Shown here: one piece after another, positions 46,561-56,259 of the stretch
How positions within the stretch are numbered: position 1 is the stretch's first letter
How the letters are laid out: each line of letters begins with the position of its first letter
NCBI RefSeq assembly: GCF_016907715.1
Contig: NZ_JAFBCM010000001.1
Location: 5,828,001 to 5,892,000, forward strand
Direction of reading: 5' to 3'
Source of the DNA: Tenggerimyces flavus
Lineage (GTDB): Bacteria > Actinomycetota > Actinomycetes > Propionibacteriales > Actinopolymorphaceae
DNA length: 64,000 nucleotides
Position numbers and translations under genes: made by a program
The notes under the pieces: generated by a model
Seen by the model: only the letters and a program-made list of their open reading frames with translations
The model's database searches: none
What the model was told of the DNA's origin: nothing

Positions 46561-49326
46561 GTGGCTTCCGGAGCAGAGCGTAGGCCCATCATCACAGATG
46601 GTCTCCCCACCCAGCTCCCAGACATCGATCCTGACGAGACCCGTGAGTGGATCGAATCGCTTGATGCCGTCCTCGACGAGCGCGGACAGGAACGTGCGCG
46701 CTACCTGATGCTGCGGCTGCTCGAGCGCGCCCGGGAGAAGCAGGTCGGCGTGCCCGCGTTGCGGAGCACCGACTACCTGAACACGATCCCGCCCGACAAG
46801 GAACCCTGGTTCCCCGGCGACGAGTACGTCGAGCGCCGCATCCGCGCGTACATCCGCTGGAACGCCGCGATCATGGTCTCGCGCGCCAACCGCAAGGGCC
46901 TGGAGGTCGGCGGCCACATCGCCACGTACCAGTCCGCGGCGAGCCTGTACGAGGTCGGCTACAACCACTTCTTCCGCGGCAAGGACCACCCCGGCGGCGG
47001 CGACGCGGTCTTCTTCCAGGGCCACGCCTCCCCCGGCATCTACGCCCGCGCGTTCCTCGAGGACCGGCTCACCGAGGACCACCTGAACGCGTTCCGCCAG
47101 GAGGTCTCGCACGGCCTCGGCGGCGGCCTGTCGAGCTACCCGCACCCGCGGCTGATGCCGAACTTCTGGGAGTTCCCCACGGTGTCGATGGGGCTCACCG
47201 CGGTCGACTCGATCTACCAGGCTCGGTTCAACCGCTACCTGCAGAACCGCGGCATCAAGGACACGTCCGACCAGCACGTGTGGGCGTTCCTCGGCGACGG
47301 TGAGATGAGCGAGGTCGAGTCGCTCGGCGCGATCGGTGTCGCCGCGCGCGAGGAGCTCGACAACCTCACGTTCATCGTCAACTGCAACCTGCAGCAGCTC
47401 GACGGCCCGGTCCGCGGCAACGGCAAGATCATCCAGGAGCTCGAGTCGTTCTTCCGCGGCGCGGGCTGGAACGTGATCAAGGTGATCTGGGGTCGCGACT
47501 GGGACCCGCTGCTCGCCCAGGACGTCGACGGCGTGCTCGTGAACAAGATGAACACGACGCCGGACGGCCAGTTCCAGACGTACTCCGTCGAGACCGGCGC
47601 GTACATCCGGGAGAACTTCTTCGGCGCCGACCCGCGGCTGCGCAAGATGGTCGAGGGGCTCACCGACGACGACCTGCGCAAGCTGTCGCGCGGCGGGCAC
47701 GACTATCGCAAGGTGTACGCGGCGTTCAAGTCCGCGCGTGAGCACGTCGGTCAGCCGACCGTCATCCTCGCCCACACGATCAAGGGCTGGACGATCGAGT
47801 CGCTGGAGGGCCGCAACGCGACCCACCAGATGAAGAAGCTGACCAAGGACGACGTCAAGCGCTTCCGCGACCGGCTCTACCTCCCGATCTCCGACAAGGC
47901 GATCGACGAGAACGACCTGCCGCCGTACTACCACCCGGGCGCGGACTCCGACGAGATCGCGTACATGCGCGAACGTCGCCGTCAGCTCGGCGGGTTCCTG
48001 CCGGAGCGGCGAGTACGCCCGAAGATGCTCAAGCTGCCGGGCGACCCCGCGTACTCCGAGCTCAAACGCGGGTCGGGCAAGCAGAAGGTCGCGACGACGA
48101 TGGCCTTCGTCCGGCTGCTCAAGGACCTGATGAAGGACCCCGAGATCGGGCCGCGGTTCGTGCCGATCGCGCCGGACGAGTTCCGTACGTTCGGCATGGA
48201 CTCGATGTTCCCGACGGCCAAGATCTACGACCCGTTCGGGCAGACGTACGAGGGTGTCGACCGCAAGCTGCTGCTGTCGTACAAGCAGTCGGAGAAGGGC
48301 CAGCTGCTGCACGAGGGCATCTCCGAGGCCGGCGCGATGGGCTCGGTGCTGGCGGCGGGCACGTCGTACGCGACGCACGGCGAGCCGATGATCCCGGTCT
48401 ACATCTTCTACTCGATGTTCGGGTTCCAGCGGACCGGCGACTTCATGTGGGCGTACGGCGACCAGCTGGGGCGCGGGTTCCTGATCGGCGCGACGGCAGG
48501 CCGGACGACGTTGACCGGTGAGGGCCTGCAGCACGCGGACGGGCACTCGCAGCTGCTCGCGTCGACCAACCCGGCGGCGGTGTCGTACGACCCGGCGTTC
48601 GGTTTCGAGGTCGCGCACATCGTCAAGGACGCCTTGCAGCGGATGTACGGGGCGACCGAGGAACACCCGCACGGCGAGGACATCTTCTACTACCTGACGG
48701 TCTACAACGAGCCGATCTCGCAGCCGGTCGAGCCGGAGAACGTCGATGTGGACGGGATCCTGCACGGCATCCACCTGTACGCGCCGTTCGACGGCGAAGC
48801 GGACGAGCGGACGCCGCGGGCACAGCTGCTCGCCTCGGGCGTGGGCATGCCGTGGGCGCTGGACGCGCAGCGGCTGCTGTACGAGGAGTGGGGCGTGGCG
48901 GCCGACGTGTGGTCGGTGACGTCGTGGAACGAGCTGCGGCGCGACGCGGTCAACGCCGAGCGCTGGAACCTCCTGCACCCGGACGAGGACCAGCAGGTCC
49001 CGTACATCACCGCGAAGCTGACCGGCACGCCCGGCCCGGTGGTCACGGTGTCGGACTGGATGCGGGCGGTGCCGGACCAGATCGCGCGCTGGGTTCCGAA
49101 CGACTACACGTCGCTGGGCACGGACGGCTGGGGCTTAGCGGACACCCGGCCCGCGGCACGCCGGTACTTCAACGTCGACGCCCCATCCGTCGTCGTCGGC
49201 ACGTTGGCGGCACTGGCCCGCCGGGGCGAGGTGAAGGCGGAGACGGTCGCCGAAGCGGTGAAGCGCTACCAGATCGACGACCCGACGGCGGTCCGCGACG
49301 TCGCCCAAGAAGGCGGCGACGCCTGA
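46561..49326 (+). CDS. aceE: Pyruvate dehydrogenase E1 component, homodimeric type
   Basis: 921 residues, GTG at 46561 preceded by AGAGGGA. Full-length AceE: TPP motif [32 protein letters not shown] (GDG to N about residues 240-275) and the C-terminal [56 protein letters not shown] with the conserved loops. It decarboxylates pyruvate and reductively acetylates the E2 lipoyl domain. The neighbour order (DUF3052-ahpE, then aceE) recalls M. tuberculosis. A strong terminator follows. Confidence 0.97.
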   Translation: MASGAERRPIITDGLPTQLPDIDPDETREWIESLDAVLDERGQERARYLMLRLLERAREKQVGVPALRSTDYLNTIPPDKEPWFPGDEYVERRIRAYIRWNAAIMVSRANRKGLEVGGHIATYQSAASLYEVGYNHFFRGKDHPGGGDAVFFQGHASPGIYARAFLEDRLTEDHLNAFRQEVSHGLGGGLSSYPHPRLMPNFWEFPTVSMGLTAVDSIYQARFNRYLQNRGIKDTSDQHVWAFLGDGEMSEVESLGAIGVAAREELDNLTFIVNCNLQQLDGPVRGNGKIIQELESFFRGAGWNVIKVIWGRDWDPLLAQDVDGVLVNKMNTTPDGQFQTYSVETGAYIRENFFGADPRLRKMVEGLTDDDLRKLSRGGHDYRKVYAAFKSAREHVGQPTVILAHTIKGWTIESLEGRNATHQMKKLTKDDVKRFRDRLYLPISDKAIDENDLPPYYHPGADSDEIAYMRERRRQLGGFLPERRVRPKMLKLPGDPAYSELKRGSGKQKVATTMAFVRLLKDLMKDPEIGPRFVPIAPDEFRTFGMDSMFPTAKIYDPFGQTYEGVDRKLLLSYKQSEKGQLLHEGISEAGAMGSVLAAGTSYATHGEPMIPVYIFYSMFGFQRTGDFMWAYGDQLGRGFLIGATAGRTTLTGEGLQHADGHSQLLASTNPAAVSYDPAFGFEVAHIVKDALQRMYGATEEHPHGEDIFYYLTVYNEPISQPVEPENVDVDGILHGIHLYAPFDGEADERTPRAQLLASGVGMPWALDAQRLLYEEWGVAADVWSVTSWNELRRDAVNAERWNLLHPDEDQQVPYITAKLTGTPGPVVTVSDWMRAVPDQIARWVPNDYTSLGTDGWGLADTRPAARRYFNVDAPSVVVGTLAALARRGEVKAETVAEAVKRYQIDDPTAVRDVAQEGGDA

Positions 49327-49346
49327 GCATCGCCCGAACAAGCTGA

Positions 49347-49382
49347 GACCGGCTCCCACTCGTCTTCGAGTGGGAGCCGGTC
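49347..49382 (+). terminator. aceE terminator hairpin
   Basis: GACCGGCTCCCACTCG / CGAGTGGGAGCCGGTC is a perfect 16-bp stem with loop TCTT, 20 bases after the aceE stop. Confidence 0.9.
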
Positions 49383-49394
49383 CGCGTCTGGCGA

Positions 49395-49469
49395 GTGATC
49401 ATGTCCGTGATCATGAAGGGAAACCGGCGCATGGCACGGGTTTGGCTTCATGATCACGTACATGATCAC
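49395..49469. repeat. 24-bp inverted repeat built from TGATCATG units
   Basis: GTGATCATGTCCGTGATCAT (first 20) at 49395-49418 pairs with 49446-49469 (one mismatch). Each arm contains two copies of the 8-bp palindrome TGATCATG or its core. The 27-bp spacer has an AAACC...GGTTT stem. It lies between convergent genes and resembles the palindrome of the dispersed repeat at 18583 and 62489. Confidence 0.8.
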
Positions 49470-49475
49470 CGGGTT

Positions 49476-49937
49476 CTACGGCCGGCGGGGGCCGCAGGGA
49501 GTGATCTTGCCGTACTGCTTCTCGGGTTGGTCACCCGTCCAGGTGAACGTGGCGACGGAGCGCACCTCGGTGTTGGGCCCGCACGTGTACACGCTGGTGT
49601 CGGCGCCGTCCCACTCGTCCCGCCAGCCGTCGCCAAGGTCCTGGTTCCACTTGACGTTCGCCCACGCGCCGCCGTTCACCCGTCGCTGCATGTGGAGGTA
49701 CTCGACCTTGACCTTGAAGTCTTCGCCGCCGTCGCGGTCGGTGATGGTCGCGCGCGCGATGACGTTGTGCCCACCTTGCGGCACGATCTTGGTGCAGGTG
49801 ACGACCGCCCAGCCGTCGCAGACCTTGCCCACCACCGCGGCCGAGGCGCTGCCGGCGCTCAGTCCGACCAAGCCAGTCCCCAGCGTGAGCGCGGCCATGG
49901 CCGTACCCACCACCTTCTTCCAACCGAACTTCACCAT
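49476..49937 (-). CDS. Secreted protein with conserved cysteines, 153 aa
   Basis: ATG at 49937. MVKFGWKKVVGTAMAALTLGTGLVGLSAGSASA is a Sec signal. The mature domain has cysteines at KVCDGW, TCTKI, YTCGP and TPCGP and beta strands; it looks like an extracellular binding or inhibitor protein of actinomycetes, but I cannot name the family. Confidence 0.7.
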   Translation of the reverse strand: MVKFGWKKVVGTAMAALTLGTGLVGLSAGSASAAVVGKVCDGWAVVTCTKIVPQGGHNVIARATITDRDGGEDFKVKVEYLHMQRRVNGGAWANVKWNQDLGDGWRDEWDGADTSVYTCGPNTEVRSVATFTWTGDQPEKQYGKITPCGPRRP

Positions 49938-50099
49938 CGTTGTCCCTCCACTAGACGAGGCCCCCGAACGTCGGCGAGACCGGTAAGGATCGAACCGTGA
50001 GCCCGGCCGAAACACCACGAAGTGAACCGGCAGCTTGACCGGCAACTTTCCGCACCGTGGGCTCCACGGCCTACAATCCGCGCGAGGGTCGGGGGTCTT

Positions 50100-52520
50100 A
50101 TGGATGGCACGAGGTCTGCTCTCGCCGAGGCGCGGCGGGTCGCCGGGCTCACCCAGGAAGAGCTGGCCGAACGAGCGGGGCTGAGCGTCCGCAACATCAG
50201 CAACATCGAGCGCGGCCGGGTCAGTCGGCCGCGCCGCGCGTCGCTGGAGGCGCTCGCCACGGCGCTCGGTCTCGATCCGGGCCGCCGCGACGAGCTGATC
50301 GCGCACTACCGGCGGGGTACGACGATGCCGGACGGAGTTCGCCCGGCGCAGCTGCCACCGGCCAGGGCCACGTTCACCGGCCGGGCCAGCCAGCTCGACC
50401 GGCTGGACAGCGAGCTGGCCGCCGGCCCGACGATCGTGATCATCGATGGCGCGGCGGGCGCAGGGAAGACCGCGTTGGCCGTCCGCTGGGGGCACCGGGT
50501 CCGCGACCGATTCCCCGATGGCCAGCTCTACGTCGACCTGCACGGATTCGGGCCGACACCGCCGGCCGATCCGTGGGCCGTGCTCGACGGCTGGATCCGC
50601 CAGCTGGGGCCTGACGTGGACGGCGTGCCGAGCACACTCGAGGCGAGCGCGGCGTTGTACCGCAGCCTGCTCGCCGGACGACAGCTCCTGATCGTGCTCG
50701 ACAACGCGCGTTCCGCCGAGCAGGTGCGGCCGCTGCTGCCACCCGTACCCGAATGCTTCGTCGTCGTGACAAGTCGAGACGAGCTCCGCGGCTTGGCCAC
50801 CCGCGAGGGCGCACGACGCGTCAGCGTCGGCCCGCTCGAACCGGGCGAGGCGACCGAACTGCTGGCCCGGTCGATCGGTGCCGACCGCGTCGAGCGCGAG
50901 GCGCAAGCCGCGGCGGAGATCGCCGAACGGTGCGGTTGGCTGCCACTGGCGGTCAGCATCGTCAGCGATCGCGCCGTCCGGGACCACGGGTTCGTGTCCC
51001 TCGCCGACCTCGCGGCCGAGCTGGCGGAGGTCTCGGCGCGGCTGGATGTGCTGGACGCGAGGGATGGCGATCCGGCGACGAGCGTGCGCGGGGTGTGCTC
51101 GTGGTCGTACGACGCGCTGGACGCGGACGCGGCGCGGATGTTCCGGGCGCTCGCGCTGCACCCAGGCGACGACTTCGACGTCCTGGAAGCGGCCGCGCTC
51201 GCGAAGCTCGACGCCGCCAAGACGCACCTGCTGCTCGACCGGCTCACCGCCGGGCACCTGCTGGAGCGGAGGACCGCGGGGCGATGGACGTTCCACGACC
51301 TCCTCCGGGAGTACGCCGCCGAGCTGGCCGGGGACGTCGACCCTCCCGAGGTCCGGACCGCGGCGGTCGACCGGCTGCTCGACCACTACCTGGCCGGGAT
51401 CGCGGCGATCCCCGGCGTGGAGGACGGCGGCCTCGAGTCGGAGTGGCTCGGCTCCCACCGCACGAACGTGATCGCCGGCGCCAGGCGGGCCGTGGAGCTC
51501 GGCCGGGACGACTTCGCGGTGGCGGTGTCCGCGGCGCTGGCCCGGCACCTGGACGGAGGCGGCTTCCACAACGACGCGAAGCTCCTGCACGGCTACGCAG
51601 CGGGCACCGACGATCCCGTCGCGGCCAGCACCGCCTACCGCAGGTTGGGCGTCGCCTGCGACCGGCTCGGACAGAGCAGCGAGGCGCTCGCGCACTTCCG
51701 TCGAGCATGGGAGCTCGCGAGCGCCAGCGGCGACGATCCCCTCGCGCTGAGTGCCAGCCACAACGTCGGCATCGCGCACTGGCGGCTGGGCGAGTTCGAC
51801 CGTGCGGCCAAGGAGCTGGATCGTTGCCTGGCATTGGCGCTCGAGGCGGATCACGAGCAGATCGTGGCGGCCGTGCTGGGCACCCTCGGGCTGGTCAGCA
51901 CCTCGGTCGGTGACTACCCCGCCGCGATCGAGCACCACACCCGGGCGGCCGCGATGAACGAGGCGATGGGCGACCCGGTGGCGGCGGCGAACGACATCGA
52001 CGAGCTCGGCTGCGCCTACCGGTTGAACGGGCAGTACGACGAGGCGGAACGGCACCATCTGCGTGCCCTGGACCTCTACCGCGAGGTCGGGTACCGGGAG
52101 GGCGAGGCCGACGCGCTGAGCAACCTCGGGACGGCCCGCGCCGCACTCGGGGCCGTCGCCGAAGCCATCGACTGCCAGGAGCGGGCGCTGCGACTGGCCC
52201 GGGACCTCGGCAGCCCGCGCATCGTCGCGAAGGCGTTGAACGGCCTCGCCGAAGCCCGCCGCCGATCCGGCTCCGCCGGCACAGCAGTCGCACTTCACCA
52301 GCAGGCGCTCACCGTGCTCACCGACGTCAGCGCACCGACCGAGACGGCACGTACGCACAACGGCCTCGGCTGCGCGCTGCATGACCTGGACCGTCGCCCG
52401 GAAGCCGTCGAGCACTGGCGCACCGCGCTGGCGGAGTACGAGCGGATGGGCAGCCCCCACGCGCCCGCCGTCCGGCAGCGTTTGGAATCAGGCCGGCTAG
52501 CCTGGCCGACATGGGAGTAG
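50100..52520 (+). CDS. STAND-type regulator: XRE HTH, NB-ARC-like NTPase, TPR
   Basis: 806 residues from ATG at 50100. HTH LTQEELAERAGLSVRNISNIERGR (residues 17-40), P-loop GAAGAGKT (117-124), Walker B-like LLIVLDNARSAEQ with VVVTSRDELRGL, and a C-terminal TPR array (residues 510-790, with repeats such as EALAHFRRAWELASASGDDPLALSASHNVGIAHWRLG). This is the AfsR-like class of pathway regulators without the SARP domain. It controls a neighbouring or distant secondary pathway, unknown here. Overlaps the LysE gene start by 10 bases. Confidence 0.9.
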   Translation: MDGTRSALAEARRVAGLTQEELAERAGLSVRNISNIERGRVSRPRRASLEALATALGLDPGRRDELIAHYRRGTTMPDGVRPAQLPPARATFTGRASQLDRLDSELAAGPTIVIIDGAAGAGKTALAVRWGHRVRDRFPDGQLYVDLHGFGPTPPADPWAVLDGWIRQLGPDVDGVPSTLEASAALYRSLLAGRQLLIVLDNARSAEQVRPLLPPVPECFVVVTSRDELRGLATREGARRVSVGPLEPGEATELLARSIGADRVEREAQAAAEIAERCGWLPLAVSIVSDRAVRDHGFVSLADLAAELAEVSARLDVLDARDGDPATSVRGVCSWSYDALDADAARMFRALALHPGDDFDVLEAAALAKLDAAKTHLLLDRLTAGHLLERRTAGRWTFHDLLREYAAELAGDVDPPEVRTAAVDRLLDHYLAGIAAIPGVEDGGLESEWLGSHRTNVIAGARRAVELGRDDFAVAVSAALARHLDGGGFHNDAKLLHGYAAGTDDPVAASTAYRRLGVACDRLGQSSEALAHFRRAWELASASGDDPLALSASHNVGIAHWRLGEFDRAAKELDRCLALALEADHEQIVAAVLGTLGLVSTSVGDYPAAIEHHTRAAAMNEAMGDPVAAANDIDELGCAYRLNGQYDEAERHHLRALDLYREVGYREGEADALSNLGTARAALGAVAEAIDCQERALRLARDLGSPRIVAKALNGLAEARRRSGSAGTAVALHQQALTVLTDVSAPTETARTHNGLGCALHDLDRRPEAVEHWRTALAEYERMGSPHAPAVRQRLESGRLAWPTWE

Positions 52521-53167
52521 GTGAGCTCGCCGCGTTCGCCGCGATCAACCTCGTCATCACGATGGTGCCGGGCATCGACACCGCGCTGGTGATGCGCAAC
52601 TCGGTCAAGTACGGCACGCGGTACGGCGTGCTCACCGCCCTCGGAACGTCGACGGGGCAGATCATCCAGGCCTCCGCCGCGGCGCTCGGGCTGTCGGCGA
52701 TCCTGCTCCAGTCGGCACTGGCGTTCGAGATCGTGAAGTACCTCGGCGCCGCGTACCTCGTCGTCCTCGGCGTGCTCGCGCTCCTCGCTTCGCGGAAGAA
52801 GCGGGGAGCGCCGGCCGCGTCCGAGGCGGAGGACGAGGCGCCTGTGGTCGCGCCGTCGGCAGTCCGCGTCGTCGGGTTGGGGGTACTCACCAGCCTGACG
52901 AACCCGAAGGTCGCGCTGTTCTGGCTGAGCATCCTGCCGCAGTTCGCCGACGTAGGCGGCGGGCCGACGGCCATGCTCCCCCAGGCGCTGCTGCTCGGGC
53001 TGATCAGCTTCGCCAACGGGGCTTTGTGGATGAGCCTGGTCGCGACCTTGATCGGCAGGGTCGCGGCGTTCCTCCGCCGCCCGCGCGTGCGCCGGATCCA
53101 GGAACGCGTCATCGGGGGGATCTTCATCGGTCTCGGGGTCCGCCTCGCGGTGGAGAAGGCGCCCTAA
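52511..53167 (+). CDS. LysE/RhtB family amino-acid exporter
   Basis: 218 residues with six hydrophobic helices. FAAINLVITMVPGIDTALVMRNSVKYGTRYGVLTALGTSTGQIIQASAAALGL matches the conserved N-terminal half of LysE/RhtB exporters. Probably exports an amino acid or small solute. Start ATG at 52511 overlaps the regulator's end. Confidence 0.9.
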   Translation: MGVGELAAFAAINLVITMVPGIDTALVMRNSVKYGTRYGVLTALGTSTGQIIQASAAALGLSAILLQSALAFEIVKYLGAAYLVVLGVLALLASRKKRGAPAASEAEDEAPVVAPSAVRVVGLGVLTSLTNPKVALFWLSILPQFADVGGGPTAMLPQALLLGLISFANGALWMSLVATLIGRVAAFLRRPRVRRIQERVIGGIFIGLGVRLAVEKAP

Positions 53168-53221
53168 TCTAGGTAGACGTCACCGATGACGGCGGCCGTT
53201 CCTGCTGTCACAGTGACGGCC

Positions 53222-54034
53222 ATGGGCGAGAACGACCTCGAGCTGAACCGGTCCCTGTGGGATCAGCTCACCGCATTGCACACGAGTACGACGGATACGT
53301 CGATGTACGACGTCGAGGGCTTCCTCGCCGATGAGTCGGCGTTGACCTCGATCGCGCGCGACGAGATGGGGCCGGTCGCGGGCGTGGACCTGCTCCATCT
53401 GCAGTGCCACTTCGGGCTGGATACGCTGTCGTGGGCTCGGGAAGGCGCTCTGGTGACGGGCGTGGACTTCTCGCCCGCGGCGGTGCAGTACGCGCGGCAC
53501 CTGGCCGCGCGTGCCGGGCTCGAGGCGACGTTCGTCGAGGCGGACGCGCAGCAGCTGCCCGCCGAGTTGGACGGGCGGTTCGACGTGGTGTTCGCGTCGT
53601 ACGGGGCGCTGTGCTGGATCGCCGACCTGGACGCCTGGTTCAGCGGCGCGGCGCGGGTCCTGCGGCCGGGCGGGCGGCTCGTGGTCGTCGAGGTGCACCC
53701 GATCTTCCTCATGACGGACTCGACGTCGCCGGTCGAGTTCGGCACGGCGTACCTCGGCGGCGATGCGCAGCGCGACCAGTGGGAGGGCACGTACGCGGAC
53801 GGCTCGGCTTCGTTCTCGCAGGCTTCGGTCGGCTATCCGCACGGTCTCGGCGAGGTCGTCACCGCGTCGATCCGCGCGGGCTTCCATGTCGACGCGCTGA
53901 CGGAGTTCCTCCGCGACGAGAAGGAGAACCGGCTCGGCATCATGGTGCGCGACGACGACGGCTGGTACCGCCTGCCGATGGGCGGACAGGACCTGCCCGT
54001 GACGTACTCGCTGCGAGCCAGCAAGCCGAGCTAG
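53222..54034 (+). CDS. SAM-dependent methyltransferase, paralogue 1
   Basis: 270 residues from ATG at 53222 (the longer frame from 53186 is possible). Motif I is LLHLQCHFGLDTLSWAREGALVTGVDFSP, with Q where many have DLGCG. VFASYGALCWIADLDAWFSGAARVLRPGGRLVVVEVHP is the motif IV-VI region. The conserved LQCHxGxDTLS signature marks a common actinobacterial class of small-molecule methyltransferases. A second copy lies at 55067. Substrate unknown. Confidence 0.88.
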   Translation: MGENDLELNRSLWDQLTALHTSTTDTSMYDVEGFLADESALTSIARDEMGPVAGVDLLHLQCHFGLDTLSWAREGALVTGVDFSPAAVQYARHLAARAGLEATFVEADAQQLPAELDGRFDVVFASYGALCWIADLDAWFSGAARVLRPGGRLVVVEVHPIFLMTDSTSPVEFGTAYLGGDAQRDQWEGTYADGSASFSQASVGYPHGLGEVVTASIRAGFHVDALTEFLRDEKENRLGIMVRDDDGWYRLPMGGQDLPVTYSLRASKPS

Positions 54035-54987
54035 ACCACCACGCCCGTGCGCGGGTCGAAGAGGCCGATCGGGTGGTGCGGGAGGTCGAGCTGGAGGGTG
54101 TGGACGATCGCCTCGAGAGCCTTGCGGAGGGCGGCGACGTCGTAGCGCTCGTCCCAAGCCTTCTCGACCGCGGCCAGGCGTGCGGCGTAGGTGTCGTGAG
54201 CCTCCTGTCCGCGGACGGTGAGGCGGACGTACGTGGTGCCGCCCTCGTCGTACCGCTCGACGAACCCGTGCCGTTCGATCGTGTCCAGCCCGTCGCGGCG
54301 CTGGCGGGGCAGGACCGTGACCGGCCGCCCTTCGGCGCCGAGGAAGCGGATCACGTTGGCGTCCAGCGCCAGACAGCTGGCGATGCCGGCGTCGGCCTCG
54401 TACTCGAGCGTGAACGCCATCAGCGCCTGCGACAGCAGCGCCGGCAGCTCGAGGTCCTTCGTGGTGTCGCCGGCAGCTCGCCGGACCGGGCGCCAGTCCT
54501 GCCCGCCGTTCCCGGTGACGCTCCAGTCGACCCCGCCGTAGCTCGCCGGGAAGTGCGGGAGCTCCAGCTCGAGCTTGCCGACCAGCGCCCTGAGGGACGC
54601 CTTCAGCGCCGCGGCGTCCGTGCCCGCCTGGTCTGTCCACACGGCCAACGCGTCGGAGGTCAGCCCTGGCCAGGACTGCCGCACCTCCTGCCCCTGCACG
54701 GTCGGTCTCAGGTGGGCGTTCCTGGTTCCGGGCTTGCCGCTCTCGACTCGCAACCAGCCCTGCCGGATCGCGTTCCCGACCCGCGAGCGCACAGCCCGCT
54801 TGGACAGCCGCGTCGCCTCCGGGAGGTCCCCCTCGACAAGGCCGTCGTCGTCGACGCAGCGCAGCAGGTTGGACCAGACCTCCAACCCGGGCAGGGGGTG
54901 CTTCCCGGACCCGGCTCGTTCGAACGCGAGGCTGAGCGAGATCAACACCTGCGAGAGCAACGCGGACAGCGACGGGTGCGTGGCCAT
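54031..54987 (-). CDS. Protein with two tandem winged-helix (MarR-like) domains
   Basis: 318 residues. Two homologous halves (residues about 5-160 and 170-318) each contain an LLSQxL(I/M)xxxLxxE opening, a winged HTH (ATRLSKRAVRSRVGNAIRQGW and RDGLDTIERHGFVERYD) and an LELPHFP / LDLPHHP closing motif. It probably arose by internal duplication. No effector domain is visible. It is flanked by two paralogous methyltransferase genes, converging with the first. Confidence 0.75.
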   Translation of the reverse strand: MATHPSLSALLSQVLISLSLAFERAGSGKHPLPGLEVWSNLLRCVDDDGLVEGDLPEATRLSKRAVRSRVGNAIRQGWLRVESGKPGTRNAHLRPTVQGQEVRQSWPGLTSDALAVWTDQAGTDAAALKASLRALVGKLELELPHFPASYGGVDWSVTGNGGQDWRPVRRAAGDTTKDLELPALLSQALMAFTLEYEADAGIASCLALDANVIRFLGAEGRPVTVLPRQRRDGLDTIERHGFVERYDEGGTTYVRLTVRGQEAHDTYAARLAAVEKAWDERYDVAALRKALEAIVHTLQLDLPHHPIGLFDPRTGVVV

Positions 54988-55066
54988 CGGGTCAGACTAA
55001 TGCCAGTTCAAAGATGGGCAGTCGACACCGATGCCGGCGGTCGGGGACTCTGCCACGGTGACCGCT

Positions 55067-55888
55067 ATGAGCGAGCACGAGGCGAACCTCGAGGTGAACC
55101 GGTCGTTGTGGGAGCGGCTCACCGAGATCCACACGACGACGGGTGCCACGACGTTCTACGACGTCGAGGGGTTCCTGGCAGGGCGCTCCGCGCTGACGTC
55201 GATCGTCCGGTCCGAGCTGGGACCGGTCGACGGGCTGGACCTGCTACATCTGCAGTGCCACTTCGGGCTCGACACCCTCTCGTGGGCACGGGAAGGCGCG
55301 CGGGTGACTGGCGTGGACTTCTCGGCGGCCGCGGTGGCGTACGCGCGGGATCTGGCTTCGCGGGCCGGGCTCGAGGCGGCGTTCGTCGAGGCCGATGCCC
55401 AGCTGTTGCCGGCGGAGCTGGACGGGCGGTTCGACGTGGTTTTCGCGTCGAACGGGGCGCTCTGCTGGATCGCGGACCTAGGCGCCTGGTTCGCGGGCGC
55501 GGCCCGCGCGCTGCGTCCTGGTGGACGACTCGTCGTGGTCGAGATCCACCCGTTGTCGCTCATGCTCGACTCGACCTCACCGCTGGTGTTCGGGTCGGCG
55601 TATCTCGGCGGCGTGGCGCAGCACGACCAGTGGGAGGGCACGTACTCCGACGGTGACGTGTCGCTGTCGCAGCCCTCGGTCGGCTATCCGCACGGCATCG
55701 GCGAGGTCGTCACTGCCGCGGTGCGGGCGGGTCTGAAGGTCGACAGCCTCACCGAGTACGTCCGCGACGAGATGCAGCATCGCGAAGGCGTCATGGTGGG
55801 TGACCCGGACGGCTGGTACCGCCTGCCGGTGGGCGGGCAGGACCTGCCACTGACCTACGGTCTGCGGGCTCACAAGGTCTCGGCGTAG
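55067..55888 (+). CDS. SAM-dependent methyltransferase, paralogue 2
   Basis: 273 residues from ATG at 55067. Very similar over the whole length to the protein at 53222, with the same LLHLQCHFGLDTLSWAREGARVTGVDFSA signature. The upstream bases also align (TGCCGGCGGTCGGG..., TGACGGCGGCCGTT...), indicating tandem gene duplication. Its end overlaps the convergent secreted gene by 19 bases. Confidence 0.88.
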   Translation: MSEHEANLEVNRSLWERLTEIHTTTGATTFYDVEGFLAGRSALTSIVRSELGPVDGLDLLHLQCHFGLDTLSWAREGARVTGVDFSAAAVAYARDLASRAGLEAAFVEADAQLLPAELDGRFDVVFASNGALCWIADLGAWFAGAARALRPGGRLVVVEIHPLSLMLDSTSPLVFGSAYLGGVAQHDQWEGTYSDGDVSLSQPSVGYPHGIGEVVTAAVRAGLKVDSLTEYVRDEMQHREGVMVGDPDGWYRLPVGGQDLPLTYGLRAHKVSA

Positions 55889-56162
55889 CCCATCAGGCCC
55901 TCGCGGCGCACTCCCGGCACGGCTTCGCAGTCGGTGTGGGTGGACAGGAAGTGGTCGTCGTTGCCCGGCCAGTAGCACCGGTACAACGGGACCGAGGGGC
56001 GACCGGCGGGCGGCGTGTTGTGGATCCAGCCTCCTCCGGGCCGACCCAGGCACTGCACGCGGGCGCGGGCAGCGGATCGGCGGCCGCGGCGGAAGCGCCG
56101 ACCGGCAGTCCCGTAGCGACCAGCAGCGCACACAGCGCGCCGAACAACCCGATGCGTCTCAT
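55870..56162 (-). pseudogene. Secreted DUF5648-like protein with a frameshift after the signal peptide
   Basis: ATG at 56162 opens MRRIGLFGALCALLVATGLPVGASAAAADP, a clear Sec signal. About 35 codons later the frame leaves the domain. The next frame (-1) contains WIHNTPPAGRPSVPLYRCYWPGNDDHFLSTHTDCEAVPG, the LYRCY-PGxDHFxST pattern of a small repeat module in secreted actinomycete proteins, ending at 55870. The total length (293) is two bases over a multiple of three, so one indel separates the parts. It may be a pseudogene, a sequencing error or a -1 frameshift. Confidence 0.6.
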
Positions 56163-56259
56163 CGACCGACCCCGTTCCCCGTTGCCATGCCCAACGAGGA
56201 CGATCCTGTCAGGTCCGACCGACAACGGCGTCCACGAACGCAAGCCCTGTGGACAAACC

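Noticed and set aside
46417-48978. Very long minus-strand open frame opposite aceE
   Set aside because: Antisense of a highly GC-biased true gene; composition is arginine/valine-rich without domains, and aceE on the plus strand is unmistakable.
49476-52460. Long minus-strand frame of about 990 codons over the STAND regulator
   Set aside because: Only the last 153 codons (49476-49937) with the signal peptide look real; the rest is antisense to the regulator, whose HTH, P-loop and TPR are clear.
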